This document shows positions 25,101 through 33,620 of a stretch of 64,000 nucleotides of DNA, in pieces. Source of the DNA: Rhododendron vialii (Eukaryota; Streptophyta; Magnoliopsida; Ericales; Ericaceae); assembly GCF_030253575.1 (NCBI RefSeq), contig NC_080561.1, positions 10,078,501 to 10,142,500 on the forward strand. The letters run 5' to 3'. The first letter of the stretch is position 1. Every line of letters starts with the position of its first letter. The notes under the pieces are model-generated. The model saw only the letters and a program-made list of their open reading frames with translations, ran no database searches and was not told the origin of the DNA. The position numbers were made by a program, and so were the translations under genes.

Positions 25101-26678
25101 AAAACTTTATTCGAGAGAGATCTTTTCCTGTACAGGAAAAAAAAATGCTTTTGGCACCCCTGCAAGACAGTCCACTGTGTCCCTCGCTTTTTCACCTAAA
25201 ATGATTTCCCAGTGTCCAGGCTGATGGTTACCAATTCTTACTTCACTGAAGCATTACTTAGGATTATTCCGTATATTATATCCATTAAGATCTGAACCCT
25301 GATACATTTGGCACCTCTGCTGGAAGGTAATTCTGTTGTCAGTGCCAAAGGTGTACACATACAGTCCTCTTCACCATGGTAAAATGGCTTTACCATGACT
25401 GAAGCTGAAACCTTAGAGCTGTATGACTCTTTCGGGCATGGAAATGGTGGAGCAAGCTCCACTTGGGTGTAAGGCCTCCAGAATGAGTGATTCTTGCTCC
25501 ACCATTTGCATGCCCGAAAGAGTCGTACAGCTCTAAGGTTTCAGCTTCAGTCGTGGTAAAGCCATTTTACCATGGCAGATCCAACAAGAAGGTCCACAGC
25601 AGAACCGTGTGGAGCCACAAGAAATCCATATTATGGCCTAACAACTATGCATATGAGTACATAGATGGGGTCGGTTTACGGTCATTACTTGTGCTTAATT
25701 TGATATAATTATTATCTTTTTTCGTAATTACATGGAATTAGTTAATTTTGCAGGAAACGATCATAATTGGTTTTGAGTTGCAACTGTTGGAATAAAAAGT
25801 GCACCATGAGTCCGGAATCTGAATTTGCTGATTGTTAGTGTTCAAAGCAGGGACGATTAAATACATCAAGTGGTGGATCTGGTCCTCCTTCAAAATCAAG
25901 TGATATAGCAAAAATACAATTCCAATATGAACCCAAAGTGGTCAAAGTAAAACTAAAGACATGGCCCTGTTGGAGCCCATCTGCTCGAGTCGCTTAACTA
26001 GGATATCAAGGCTTAGCGATTGTAAGCAGTCTTATTACATGGGTAACGGGTTGAGCAATGATTGGGTGATATACAAGTTTGAGTTAGACTAAAACTTGGC
26101 AAAGCAATTAAAAAGGAAGTCTCCTTTTCAAATAGAATTTTGGCATAACATAAAAACACAACAGTACGGCTTAGATGTCCTATGCGAAATTGATATGCCA
26201 TTGATAATGTTCCTCAACAAACAGAGCGGAGTTTGCGCCATATCAAACCCGGCTCGTTTAGCAAAGGAGCTATGGAAAACAACCTGATCTCGGTTGTTTC
26301 TAAAATAACCGAACGCGAACAAAACCAAAATGTTAGCCAGACGTTCAGAACATTTGCAGCCCTAAATTGGACATGGATTCGTAAGCATAAAATTATGGAG
26401 TGTCATAAGCAATTAACATTAGAGATTGAAAGTAACCCAGACGCAGATTATCAGAATTTTAGTCGGGCCTGCAAATTAAGCACCCATTGAATTGAATTGG
26501 TACACAGAGATCCAAAGTTAAGATTGGCAATAGCAGATCAAAACTCGATTCACCCGTCGCCAACAAGATGACAATAAGGTTTTTACAGGGGTTGAAAGAA
26601 TACCCGTCGTCTGAAGGTGTTGAAGCTGCATCTGCAGACGTCGCACTCTGACGCTTCCTGGAACTGCGGGAGCTCCAT
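12394..26678 (-). CDS. FYVE-type zinc finger and ankyrin-repeat protein, 10 exons
   Basis: Ten exons join in phase into 289 aa plus stop: 26604-26678, 22289-22345, 22068-22135, 15977-16193, 15797-15897, 13614-13677, 13448-13507, 13184-13234, 12946-13024 and 12394-12491 (870 bp). Every intron has GT/AG ends. Residues 12-15 (CDVC), then RRRHHCRCCGRTLC, AEHSSNQM and VRVCSDC, form a FYVE-type zinc finger with the RRHHCRxCG signature that binds phosphatidylinositol 3-phosphate on endosomes. A linker has VECKCGMPLCICEAPAP. The C-terminal third is ankyrin-like (LREAIKNGDTSAVKELLTK, LSLLHLAALFNRTEIAFALM, GETPLDCAPATLQYKM). An endosomal or vacuolar trafficking adaptor role is inference. An in-frame upstream ATG at 26777 would add 33 residues; 26678 is preferred because the finger follows it closely. 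Introns 1, 3 and 5 are swollen by repeats. Confidence 0.88.
12546..12695. repeat. 75-bp direct tandem duplication in intron 9
   Basis: Two adjacent 75-bp units (12546-12620 and 12621-12695), each starting TCCACTACCTACATTTCC, differ at about two positions. This is a recent local duplication inside the last intron of the FYVE/ankyrin gene. Confidence 0.9.
12729..12765. repeat. (GA)n microsatellite
   Basis: A GA dinucleotide run with one interruption, in intron 9 of the FYVE/ankyrin gene. Confidence 0.85.
13128..13180. repeat. (GA)n microsatellite abutting a splice donor
   Basis: About 52 bp of GA repeats on the plus strand. On the transcribed strand this is a (CT)n run beginning directly at the exon 8 donor (GTACTCTCT...), so about a third of the 159-bp intron 8 is polypyrimidine at its 5' end. 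Confidence 0.9.
13678..15796. other. Intron 5 of the FYVE/ankyrin gene; no insertion defined
   Basis: A 2.1 kb intron with an ATAA microsatellite (about 13706-13728) and a purine-rich stretch (14697-14742). The minus-strand ORF at 14961-15158 and the plus-strand ORF at 15311-15493 have codon-like texture but match no family I recognise. They may be old retro-inserts. No terminal repeats were found. Confidence 0.4.
17352..20441 (+). pseudogene. hAT transposase pseudogene
   Basis: The N-terminal part (17352-17570) reads APFWAYATTVEKLGGGGGN and HFCLNEYEYRGSYFGAKVH, a damaged BED zinc finger. Then come a Ser/Lys-rich segment (17583-17963) and VVTDGWTDSQRRPLINFM-like sequence near 18040. After the LINE insertion, 18900-19140 gives FLKAVNCEVEHKDK, VVQVITDNAPFC and TPCVVHSLNLALKNIC, typical of the hAT catalytic (DUF659) region. 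Later pieces include LHCLATSLNPRYN (about 19700) and, around 20130, ERNWSTYSFI, the C-terminal dimerisation (hATC) region. Many stops and frame changes separate the pieces, so no functional protein is possible. Confidence 0.85.
18109..18896 (+). mobile_element. 5'-truncated RTE-type LINE nested in the hAT element
   Basis: This 788-bp insertion is flanked by a 16-bp target duplication CAGAAGCT[G/A]GAGCAAT (18093-18108 and 18897-18912). It splits the hAT transposase at the MAASEAG-like motif. It encodes the C-terminal part of a plant RTE reverse transcriptase ORF in two adjoining frames (18201-18509 and 18506-18853), with DHFRYLGSIISRDGEI, MLRWMCGKTRRDK, RLRWFGHIYRRPEDA and GRGRPKLTLDAVV. It ends in a (TTTGG)n tail, the usual RTE 3' end. 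A stop at 18507-18509 separates the two pieces. Confidence 0.9.
21254..21583 (+). mobile_element. TRIM (terminal-repeat retrotransposon in miniature), 330 bp
   Basis: Two short LTRs, 21254-21359 (106 bp) and 21482-21583 (102 bp), share TAGAGCTTGTCCCA at the start and ATGCTTT[TA]ACA at the end. The primer-binding site TGGTATCAGAGCT (21360-21372, initiator Met tRNA) directly follows the first LTR. A polypurine tract (CGGGGGAG) directly precedes the second. The internal region is only 122 bp and has no gene. Flanks AATTC and AATGC differ at one base and may be a decayed 5-bp target duplication. It lies in intron 3 of the FYVE/ankyrin gene. Confidence 0.85.
21680..21890 (+). pseudogene. copia reverse-transcriptase remnant
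   Basis: Short readable pieces, KGINLSQRKYELNIL near 21698 and GRYLGLAGKLNNHYC near 21840, match the copia pattern of LSQRKYALDIL followed by a YRRLVGKLNYLT-like block. The frame is broken and nothing else of the element is seen. Confidence 0.4.
22363..22381. repeat. (GA)n microsatellite
   Basis: Short GA run just upstream (transcript sense) of the exon 2 acceptor of the FYVE/ankyrin gene; it would be (CT)n in the transcript. Confidence 0.8.
23385..23675 (+). pseudogene. RTE LINE fragment
   Basis: Nucleotide similarity to 18520-18815 of the nested LINE is easily seen, for example GAGAATGTTGAGGTGGATG and CACCTATAGAGGAGAAGTT. Stops and indels break the frame. It lies in intron 1 of the FYVE/ankyrin gene, with a CAACAACAATAAC-type sequence just after it. 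Confidence 0.75.
24597..24707 (+). pseudogene. RTE LINE 3' end fragment with (TTTGG)n tail
   Basis: Matches the last 110 bp or so of the nested LINE (GTGTGAACAAGTGGCCCTTG ... AAGTGATTGG ... CTCGGTTTGGTTTGG). It overlaps by about 25 bp the sequence at the end of the 23385-23675 fragment, so the two are probably separate insertions rather than one split element. Confidence 0.75.
25374..25575. repeat. Near-perfect 83-bp inverted duplication (hairpin) in intron 1
   Basis: Arms 25374-25456 and 25493-25575 are inverted copies identical at 80 of 83 positions; two of the three mismatches would form G:U pairs in RNA. The loop is 36 nt. Each arm, read outward from the loop, encodes the same peptide (PKESYSSKVSASV, KPFYHG), so the arms look like an inverted duplication of a coding fragment. 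No target duplication or known terminal repeat is visible. The locus lies in intron 1 of the FYVE/ankyrin gene and would be part of its primary transcript. The similarity of the two ORFs follows from the duplication and does not prove a gene. Confidence 0.85.
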
Positions 26679-27660
26679 TGGTATACGTACCTTTCTCGAT
26701 CTCACACGCACAACATACGGATACGATCGAGATGCATTTGAAGAAAGCCCCTTTGCGGATGAATATTCAACCCTCACGCGGGTTTGGTTCTTTTTTTTTT
26801 TTTTTTTCCTTCTATAATAACCCCCTTAACCTGGCTTAATAAAGTCAAATAGAACTCTCTCTTCTTTTGCTGAAAAAAAAAAAACTCTCTTCTTTCCTTT
26901 TCTTTTTTTTTATTCAAATTTTTTTCGTATTTGATAATTTTGCGTCAAAATTTTCTGATTTATTGATTCGTCTCTTTGAGAAAAATAGCAAAAATAAATT
27001 TTTTTGATCAAAACTCATTATTTTTTTAAAAAGATAAAAAAATAAGTAAAAAATACTATCTTTTTGACTTATTTTTGTCTTTATTCAAAAAATTATGAGT
27101 TTCGATCTTATTTTTTTTATTTTTCCGATTACTCACAACGGGACAAATTAATAAGTCATAAAATTTTAACGCAAAACAAACAAATGCAAAAAAAAAAAAT
27201 TGAATAAAGACAAAAAAAAAAGTCACTTAACTTTTTAATCCAAACTTACCACAACTAATAAGGAGGTGTTTCAGTGAGTTGTGAGAAAAAATTTGTATCA
27301 ATTAAATTATTAGGGGTTTGCGGTAGTAAATAAGTTATTGAGAAATGTTAAGTTATTTTCGATAATGAATAAATTATAGATGAATTTGTGCGTAAAGTTA
27401 CTGTGGCAAAAAAAAATTTATTGACAAGCTATTAGTTTCTGTGAACGAGATGATTAAATACCATAACTTATTGATTTGTGCGAACAACATAGTAAAAATA
27501 CCTACATTTTTTCCTTAGATTACTACCGGAAACATGACCTCACAAGAACACAAATTGGGACCAAAAAGTCTATACACACAGAGGATTTATGCATAGATTG
27601 TACACATATTTTGATGTAGAATCCATCACGGGTTTCTTACACATAATTCAAGTCGTTCAT
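26679..27660. promoter_or_regulatory. Upstream region of the FYVE/ankyrin gene
   Basis: The gene starts at 26678 and is transcribed leftward, so its promoter and 5' leader lie here. The first 130 bp are of mixed composition with a poly-T run (26791-26808), and beyond is strongly AT-rich. No convincing TATA box or transposon ends were found. Confidence 0.35.
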
Positions 27661-28555
27661 TAGAGCTTGTTTGATAGCCTTGTTTGATACCCTTAATTCA
27701 GCACTTAATACTGAATCAATTAAGTAATAAGTGATTCAGTAGGTTTGATAACCACATTTTATATTACTTAACAAATTAAGTATCACTTAAAATATAGGCT
27801 AAAAAGTTGAAAAATATTAAGTAGCTTTGAGCTACTTAATTCTGGCTGAATTTTTGTGTACTTACATTCAACCGTCATACCATCACCACAACCACTTCCA
27901 CCAACACCTCCACCACCACCACTCCACCACTCCACCACCACCACCACCACCTCCACTACCACCACTCCTCCTCCACCACATCACCACCACCACCACTCCC
28001 TCCACTACCACCACCACCACCACATCACCACCACCACCACTCCACCACCACCACAACTCCACCACAACCACCACCACTACCATCACTACACCACCGCCAC
28101 CACCGCTCCACCACTCCACCACCGCCACTCCCCCACCACTACCATCACTACACCACCCCCCCCTCCACCACTTCCTCCACTACCACCACCACCACCACCA
28201 CCACTCCACCACCACCACCACCACCACATCACCACCACCACTACCATCATTACACCACCACACACCACGGCTCCTACCACCACTACCATCACTACACCAC
28301 TCCACCACCACCACTACCACCACTCCTACTACCTCCACCACTCTCCTACCACCACTGCACCACCATTACCAAAAGTATATTGTGACCGTTAGTAAATTAA
28401 GATAGAATTGGAACAAAATTAATTCATCATTTTTTTAATTCAGTACTTAATATATTTATCAAACAGCTTTTTAGCTTAAAAATTTCAGCATTCAATTTCC
28501 AGTACTTAATTTTTCAGCTTTCAGTTTCAGTTTTCAGTTTTATCAAACAGCCCCT
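27661..28555. repeat. (CCA)n-bearing repeat unit 1
   Basis: AT-rich flanks enclose about 495 bp of CCA/CCT-rich sequence (27880-28375). The left flank contains AATTCAGCACTTAATACTG and the right flank ends TTTTATCAAACAGCCCC. The right end reverse-complemented (GGGGCTGTTTGATAA) resembles CTTGTTTGATA at the left, so the unit is probably a non-autonomous DNA transposon, though no target duplication is secure. The long Thr/His/Pro ORFs are composition artefacts. Confidence 0.65.
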
Positions 28556-29305
28556 AAATTCAACACTTAAAACTGAATCAATTAAGTAATAAGTAATTCA
28601 GTAGGTTTGATAATCACATTTTACATTGCTTAACAAATTAAGTATCACTTAAAATATAGGTTAAAAAGTTGAAAAAAATTAAGTAGTTTTGAGCTACTTA
28701 ATTCTGGCTGAATTTTTGTGTATTTACATTCAACCATCATACCACCACCACTTCTCCACCACCAGCTCCACAACTCCACCACCACCACCACTCCTACCAC
28801 CACCTACACCACTCCACCACCACCACCACCACCACCATTCCACCACCACTACACCCCCACCACCGCTCTTACCTCCACTTCACCAGCTCCACCACCACCG
28901 CCGCCGCCTCCACCACTACCACCACCACCACCACCACCACATCACCATCACCAGCTCCACCACTCCACCACCACCACTACTATCACTACACCACCACCAC
29001 CGCTCCTACCACCACCTCCACCACTCCACCACCACTACCATCACTACACCACCACCACCACTCCCACATACCACTCCACCACTACCATCGCCACCACCAC
29101 CTCTACCACCATTACCATAAGTATATTGTGATTATTAGTAAATTAAAAGAAAATTGAAACAAAATTAATTCATCATTTTTTTAATTCAGTACTTAATATA
29201 TTTATCAAACAGCTTTTCAGCTTAAAAATTCCAGTATTCAAATTTCAGTACTTAATTTTTCAGCTTTCAGTTTCAGTTTTCAGTTTTATCAAACAGCTCC
29301 TAAAT
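28556..29305. repeat. (CCA)n-bearing repeat unit 2, tandem copy
   Basis: A second copy of the preceding unit in the same orientation. It starts AATTCAACACTTAAAACTG, has its own CCA-rich core (28738-29122) and ends TTTTATCAAACAGCTCC. The copies abut directly and the second lacks the outer CTTGTTTGATA end. That fits unequal crossing-over better than two insertions. Confidence 0.75.
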
Positions 29306-29668
29306 TTAGAACATTTTTTTAAGGACATGCGTGAAAAATCAACTCAATCTGATACCAATAGGTGCTCGATTCAATCAAATATCTTTTCATTATCTTGAAA
29401 TTTAAATGAAAATCAAGTTAGCTAATTCGATCGGATACCTATAATTAACGCTGCTACCCACACAAACGATTTGTGCACAAATTTCGCTGTGGGGCCACCA
29501 CAGATCTCACAAAAATAATCCAATCTGTTCATTAAATGTAAAACATTTTCACCATCATCACCCGAATCTCAGTTCCCGAAATCAGGTTTTGGCTGAAAAC
29601 CAAGGAGCTCACATCAATGCACTTAATGGGGCCAAAGCCCAAAGGGAAAATAGAAAGAAACAGTAACA

Positions 29669-29802
29669 AGGGAAAATGACGGCTAAGAACATGTTTTGAT
29701 AATTAATATCCGCCAAGGACATTTTCAGCATTAACAAATGTTCTTAGCTTGTCCTTGGCGGGTATTAATTATCAAAACACGTCCTGGACCATCATTTTCC
29801 CT
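29669..29802. mobile_element. Small MITE with long terminal inverted repeats
   Basis: The left arm AGGGAAAATGA...TTTTGATAATTAATA...CGCCAAGGACA is repeated inverted at the right end. About 50 bp per arm can pair, in 134 bp. Flanks TAACA on the left and AACA on the right suggest a short target duplication. The family is not recognised. Confidence 0.6.
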
Positions 29803-30469
29803 AACAATAACCGGTCGAAGCCCGCATTTGCTTTGAGTTGGCTCGTTGAAAGCTCCAGTACTAAAACCGAAGTCGAGCAAGCTTGTACATACAAAACACC
29901 GGTTTACGCTTAACTCAATCTTGGCTTGTTTATTAAACGAACTAAAAATTATGCTCGAGCTTAGTTCTTTTGCTAAACAAATTGAGTTGAGCCTTTAACA
30001 AATCGAGTCTCGAGCTGCTTGCGAATAGCTCAGTGAATCGTTTGCATGCTTGCAGCTCTATTAGTAGTCCTTTCGAAGGAATTTTTCCTGACAAATCTCT
30101 TAGCCCATTCAATTTTGGTAAACGAAATGAAAATACGAGAATTATAATTTTTTTGTGAATTTTTCTCACTTCAGTTTTTAGGAAATTTGCTTAGGGTTTT
30201 AACTTTCACTGAATGATGCTATAAAAGGGTCATCAGCACATCATCTGGGAAGTATTAGTGCTACTATTAAATATTAATTCCGTCGACCTATTTTCAGTTA
30301 GAACCGCAACACGATTTTTGACATAATTTTCCAACACATGTAATGATTCAATCACTGTTAAGGCTTGACCAACTTTGAATTTAATTAAGCTATTTGAGCC
30401 GACGTGCATTTGGTTGACCCCGAAGTCTAATTGATGAGAAGGTGTTGAGTGCCGGGCTGCCACACATGT
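29803..30469. other. Non-coding spacer with GAGCTCG-type dispersed repeat
   Basis: Contains words such as CTCGAGCTTAG and TCGAGCTGCTTGCGAATAGC, also seen in a related form at 23190-23340 (GAGCTCGAGCTCAAGCTCG). This is a dispersed non-coding repeat. No gene. Confidence 0.4.
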
Positions 30470-30645
30470 GGTACCCTGTAGGTAATTTCAGCCGTTCAAA
30501 CGTATTTCGAACAGTCCAGATTTTAGAGAGAGAAAAAGAGGAGAGAGAGTGGTTGGGTAATCAGAACCGTACATCTAAAATACGTTTGAACAGTTGGGAT
30601 TGCCAATGGATGCCGCCACGTGGTACCCACTTAGCACCATCCAAA
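30470..30645. mobile_element. Probable MITE (imperfect inverted repeat)
   Basis: GTGGTACCC...GCCGTTCAAACGTATTT on the left pairs with AAAATACGTTTGAAC...ACGTGGTACCC on the right, around a GA-rich loop. The boundaries are approximate and no target duplication is clear. Confidence 0.45.
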
Positions 30646-30853
30646 AATTTCTCCTAATTGAGGCTGTAAAATATGAGAAAATAAATATTTTATTGAATTT
30701 GATAATGAAACCGCACAATGATGCCTTTATTTATACAAGATGAAAGAACCTAACTATGGAAGGGAATCATACCAATTATAATAAAATCATAGTAATCAAT
30801 TATAATCAAATCACAATCTCAATATCACGATATAATCACAATATTATTTAGTA

Positions 30854-31073
30854 CAAAAGTGCTACACACACAACGGTTGTGTAAAACACAACACACAACC
30901 AATCTCTAGCCATCTAGGCTGTAATGAATGGTCAGGATTCGCTCAAACTCTTCCTCATAAAAGTTAAACTTATCCATGAAAGAGTTTTTTTTAAATCTAG
31001 ACCGTCCAAATACATCTGGATGGTCAAAATTACGCACACAACCAACACAACGATTGTGCAAGTAGCATTTTTG
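30854..31073. mobile_element. Mutator-like MITE, 9-bp target duplication
   Basis: The ends CAAAAGTGCTAC and, on the other strand, CAAAAATGCTAC continue into related inverted sequence (ACACAACGGTTGTG / CACAATCGTTGTG). The 220-bp element is flanked by TATTTAGTA on both sides (30845-30853 and 31074-31082). A 9-bp duplication is diagnostic of the Mutator-like superfamily. No coding capacity. Confidence 0.85.
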
Positions 31074-31430
31074 TATTTAGTATATGCAAGGAGATCTAAC
31101 AATACGTTTAATCTAAAGAAATTAATTCTGCCAGTGACACAAAGTTGTACTATAAAAAAAAACTTACACATACTTGTATACACGAAAGACCCCACGCAGT
31201 GCACCTATGTGAGGCTATCAATCCATGTGAATGTGCGCAAGTATTTATGTATCACTGGTAATTGCGAATGAATAATCATTTACATGTCCACATGACCAAC
31301 TTCTAGTTGGATTTGGGAAGCTTCAAACAAAAATTTGGTTGGCCGGACCATTTCTCAAGAACAATTAATCTCTTCACCCCTCTTGAAAAATGGTCTATGT
31401 CAAGTACCGCCAACTACACCCCTCTTAAAT

Positions 31431-31601
31431 CAGAAATGCTACACTTATAACATTTTTCTACAACATGTTTACAACATGGTGACGTGGCCAGGGGACCCAC
31501 TAATTTTTTTGTTTTTTGGCTGGGTAAAGTGAGTGGGTCCCCTGACCATGTCACCGTGTTATAAACATGTTGTAGAAAAATGTTGTAAGTGTAGCATTCC
31601 T
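31431..31601. mobile_element. MITE with 65-bp terminal inverted repeats, inserted in duplication copy A
   Basis: The left arm AATGCTACACTTATAACATT... and its inverted copy at the right pair for about 65 bp around a short loop. The flanking duplication is CCTCTTAAAT (31421-31430 and 31602-31611), 9-10 bp, consistent with a Mutator-like MITE. The GCTACAC-type end resembles the element at 30854. The corresponding site in duplication copy B (about 37270-37310) lacks it. Confidence 0.8.
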
Positions 31602-31715
31602 CCTCTTAAATATGTGTGGACATCATCCCACAATTAAATGTATAAGACCCATACACAAGTGAGAGGGGTATGGTTTGTAGGTGTGTATGTAGCATTCCTA
31701 GATTTGTGGTGATAG

Positions 31716-31876
31716 GTTTTTTTTGGCAATATTGTATTATTGTATACACCAACGGTATGTTAGTCCACATGAAATTCAAAAGCTATCCATAGCCCTGAAT
31801 CCCAAATTAACCACCACTCGCGGGGCTCGAACCATGCTTCTACTGAGGAAGGCGTACCAACTGAGGTAAGAGCTCA
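31716..31876 (-). mobile_element. tRNA-derived SINE, copy 2
   Basis: On the minus strand: TACCTCAGTTGGTA (A-box-like), GGTTCGAGCCCC (B box), the shared body GGGCTATGGATAGC and an A-rich tail (poly-T at 31717-31724 on the plus strand). It interrupts a stretch that is continuous in duplication copy B near 37316-37365 (TTTGTGGTGATA...GTTGACA). The B-copy empty site confirms it as an insertion. Confidence 0.75.
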
Positions 31877-32136
31877 TTGAATTGGTATAGTAAACATTGT
31901 TTTGATAGTTGACATAGTAAACATTGTGTTGTAAACCCACAAATAGGAAGTGAAAGCCTCAAGTTGTAGACTGACTCAAAATCTAGAAACAATAAGTCCA
32001 ACAAACTTACAAAAGAAAAATGAACTTTTCACATCATATTTTCCATCTCTTGCCAACCCAACTGAGGTAAAATGTTTGACACATGCACGGCTCCCTGCAA
32101 CACATTTCCACTCACCTTTTGAATCTAAATTTTTCC

Positions 32137-32144
32137 CTATAAAG
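32137..32144 (+). promoter_or_regulatory. TATA box of cupredoxin copy A
   Basis: CTATAAAG lies 94 bp before the ATG at 32238, in a leader similar to that of copy B. The position fits a TATA element with a short 5' leader. Confidence 0.6.
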
Positions 32145-32237
32145 CCCCATCAACTCAACCCTTCATTTCCACCACCTACATTTTCACTATCTATTCCTCC
32201 TCAAGTTCAAAAATATTCAAGTGTTAAAATTATAGAG

Positions 32238-32614
32238 ATGGGCTTGAAACAAGCACAAGTGCTCATTTTGCTACTAACTGCTGCTTCAATGGTAGCGGTT
32301 GGAATGGCAGATAAGAAGATTTCTGCAACCCAACGTTGGAACTTTGGGTTTAATTACACAGACTGGTTTGCCAAACACCAGAATAATAATACTGAATCTG
32401 GGCCCAACAAGATTATCGTCGGTGGATCTGCCAAATGGCAGTTTGGATTCAACTACACTGATTGGGCTATGAAAAATGGCCCATTCTATCTCAATGATAC
32501 TCTTGGTAAGTTGATACACATTCTTACTTTGTTTTACAGTCATTTGTGAAGGACTATTTGGGGAAAAGTATTTGTGAAAATCATTTTAATTTATTGTTAC
32601 TGGTTCAATTGATG

Positions 32615-32688
<74 letters not shown>

Positions 32689-33620
32689 TTTGTTGACTTG
32701 TACATGTATGTTTGATACAAAAAAAAAAAAAAATGATTAATAAGTACTTCTGAAGCACTACCGCGACATGTGCAAGTGGTGCTCCTGACCAGAAAGAGAG
32801 GGCAAAATAAAATGAGGGATCGACTTGTTTCCCTTTTTCATTTCTGTTTTCATTTCTGTAATTCTTGAACAAACCAATGCACAAATAATTTTTTAGTTTT
32901 CCAGGGAAGAAACTTTTCAAAAAATTCCAAATCATCATTATTACTCCCTCCGTCCCTTTTTGTGTGTCCAGTATTTCATTTTGGGCTGTCCTTTAATAAG
33001 TGTCCATTTTGTAAAGTTAGGGGGGTAAAAGTTGGTGTATTGTCTATTTTGTTCCTAAAAGTAGATTTTATTTTGAAAAGTTAGTGAGTAAAAGTGTAAT
33101 GATGACGGGTAAGTAGGGAAAGTGGAGGAAAAAGTTGATGTGAAAAGTGTAATGATGATGTCTTTTTAATAAGTTGGAGTTACGAAGCAGGACACTTAAA
33201 AAGGGACGGAGGGAGTACTATGTTTCTTGAAAAGTGGATTATTCGCCAAGCAAACAAAATATCAACAACCAAAACAATACGAAAAGCTAGCCCTCTATAG
33301 TTTGTAATAACTTTGTATGATGATATCATATATAAATATTGTGGTTGCATGCAGTGTTCAAGTATGACCCTCCAGTCGACAACTCCTCCCACCCTCACAG
33401 TGTGTATTTGTTCACCAACTTCTGGAGCTTCTTGAATTGCGACCTGACCCGAGCTAGGCAACTGGCGGACCCGACACAAGGAGGCGGAGAGGGATTTGAA
33501 TTCCGGTTGGAGAGGTGGCAGCCGTACTTCTTTGCCTGCGGCGAAAGTAATGGCGTCCATTGCAACCAGGGACTCATGAAGTTCGCTGTCATGCCATTGT
33601 TTCGCCGCTGGCATTGGTGA
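32238..33620 (+). CDS. Secreted cupredoxin (plastocyanin-like) protein, copy A
   Basis: Two exons, 32238-32505 and 33355-33620, joined at a phase-1 intron (CTTG|GTAAG ... GCAG|TGTTC), give 177 aa. Residues 1-24 form a signal peptide (Leu-rich, ending VGMA), so the product enters the secretory pathway. The mature part has two related blocks (RWNFGFNYTDW and KWQFGFNYTDW) with N-glycosylation sites. A cupredoxin domain follows: VFKYDPP, PHSVYLF, then FFACGESNGVHCNQGLMKF. His, Cys, His and Met occur in the places where phytocyanins bind copper, although the Cys-to-His loop is longer than usual. Function in this plant family is not established; cell-wall or apoplastic redox roles are inference. 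The 849-bp intron holds a dinucleotide repeat and a Stowaway MITE. Confidence 0.9.
32617..32688. repeat. (AT)n(AC)n microsatellite in the copy A intron
   Basis: A compound dinucleotide repeat present in the intron of copy A and absent from the shorter intron of copy B. Confidence 0.9.
32944..33215. mobile_element. Stowaway MITE in the copy A intron
   Basis: Terminal inverted repeats CTCCCTCCGTCCC, perfect at both ends, are flanked by TA on each side (32942-32943 and 33216-33217). These are the hallmarks of Stowaway (Tc1/mariner) MITEs. It is 272 bp and absent from the copy B intron, so it inserted after the gene duplication or was lost from B. Confidence 0.95.

Noticed and set aside
25238..25708. 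Two similar ORFs in opposite orientation as a pair of genes
   Set aside because: Their similarity is fully explained by the 83-bp inverted duplication, and they diverge at once outside it.
27827..29131. ORFs of 137-192 aa rich in His, Thr and Pro
   Set aside because: They arise from (CCA)n repeats, are open in several frames, and occur in both tandem units.
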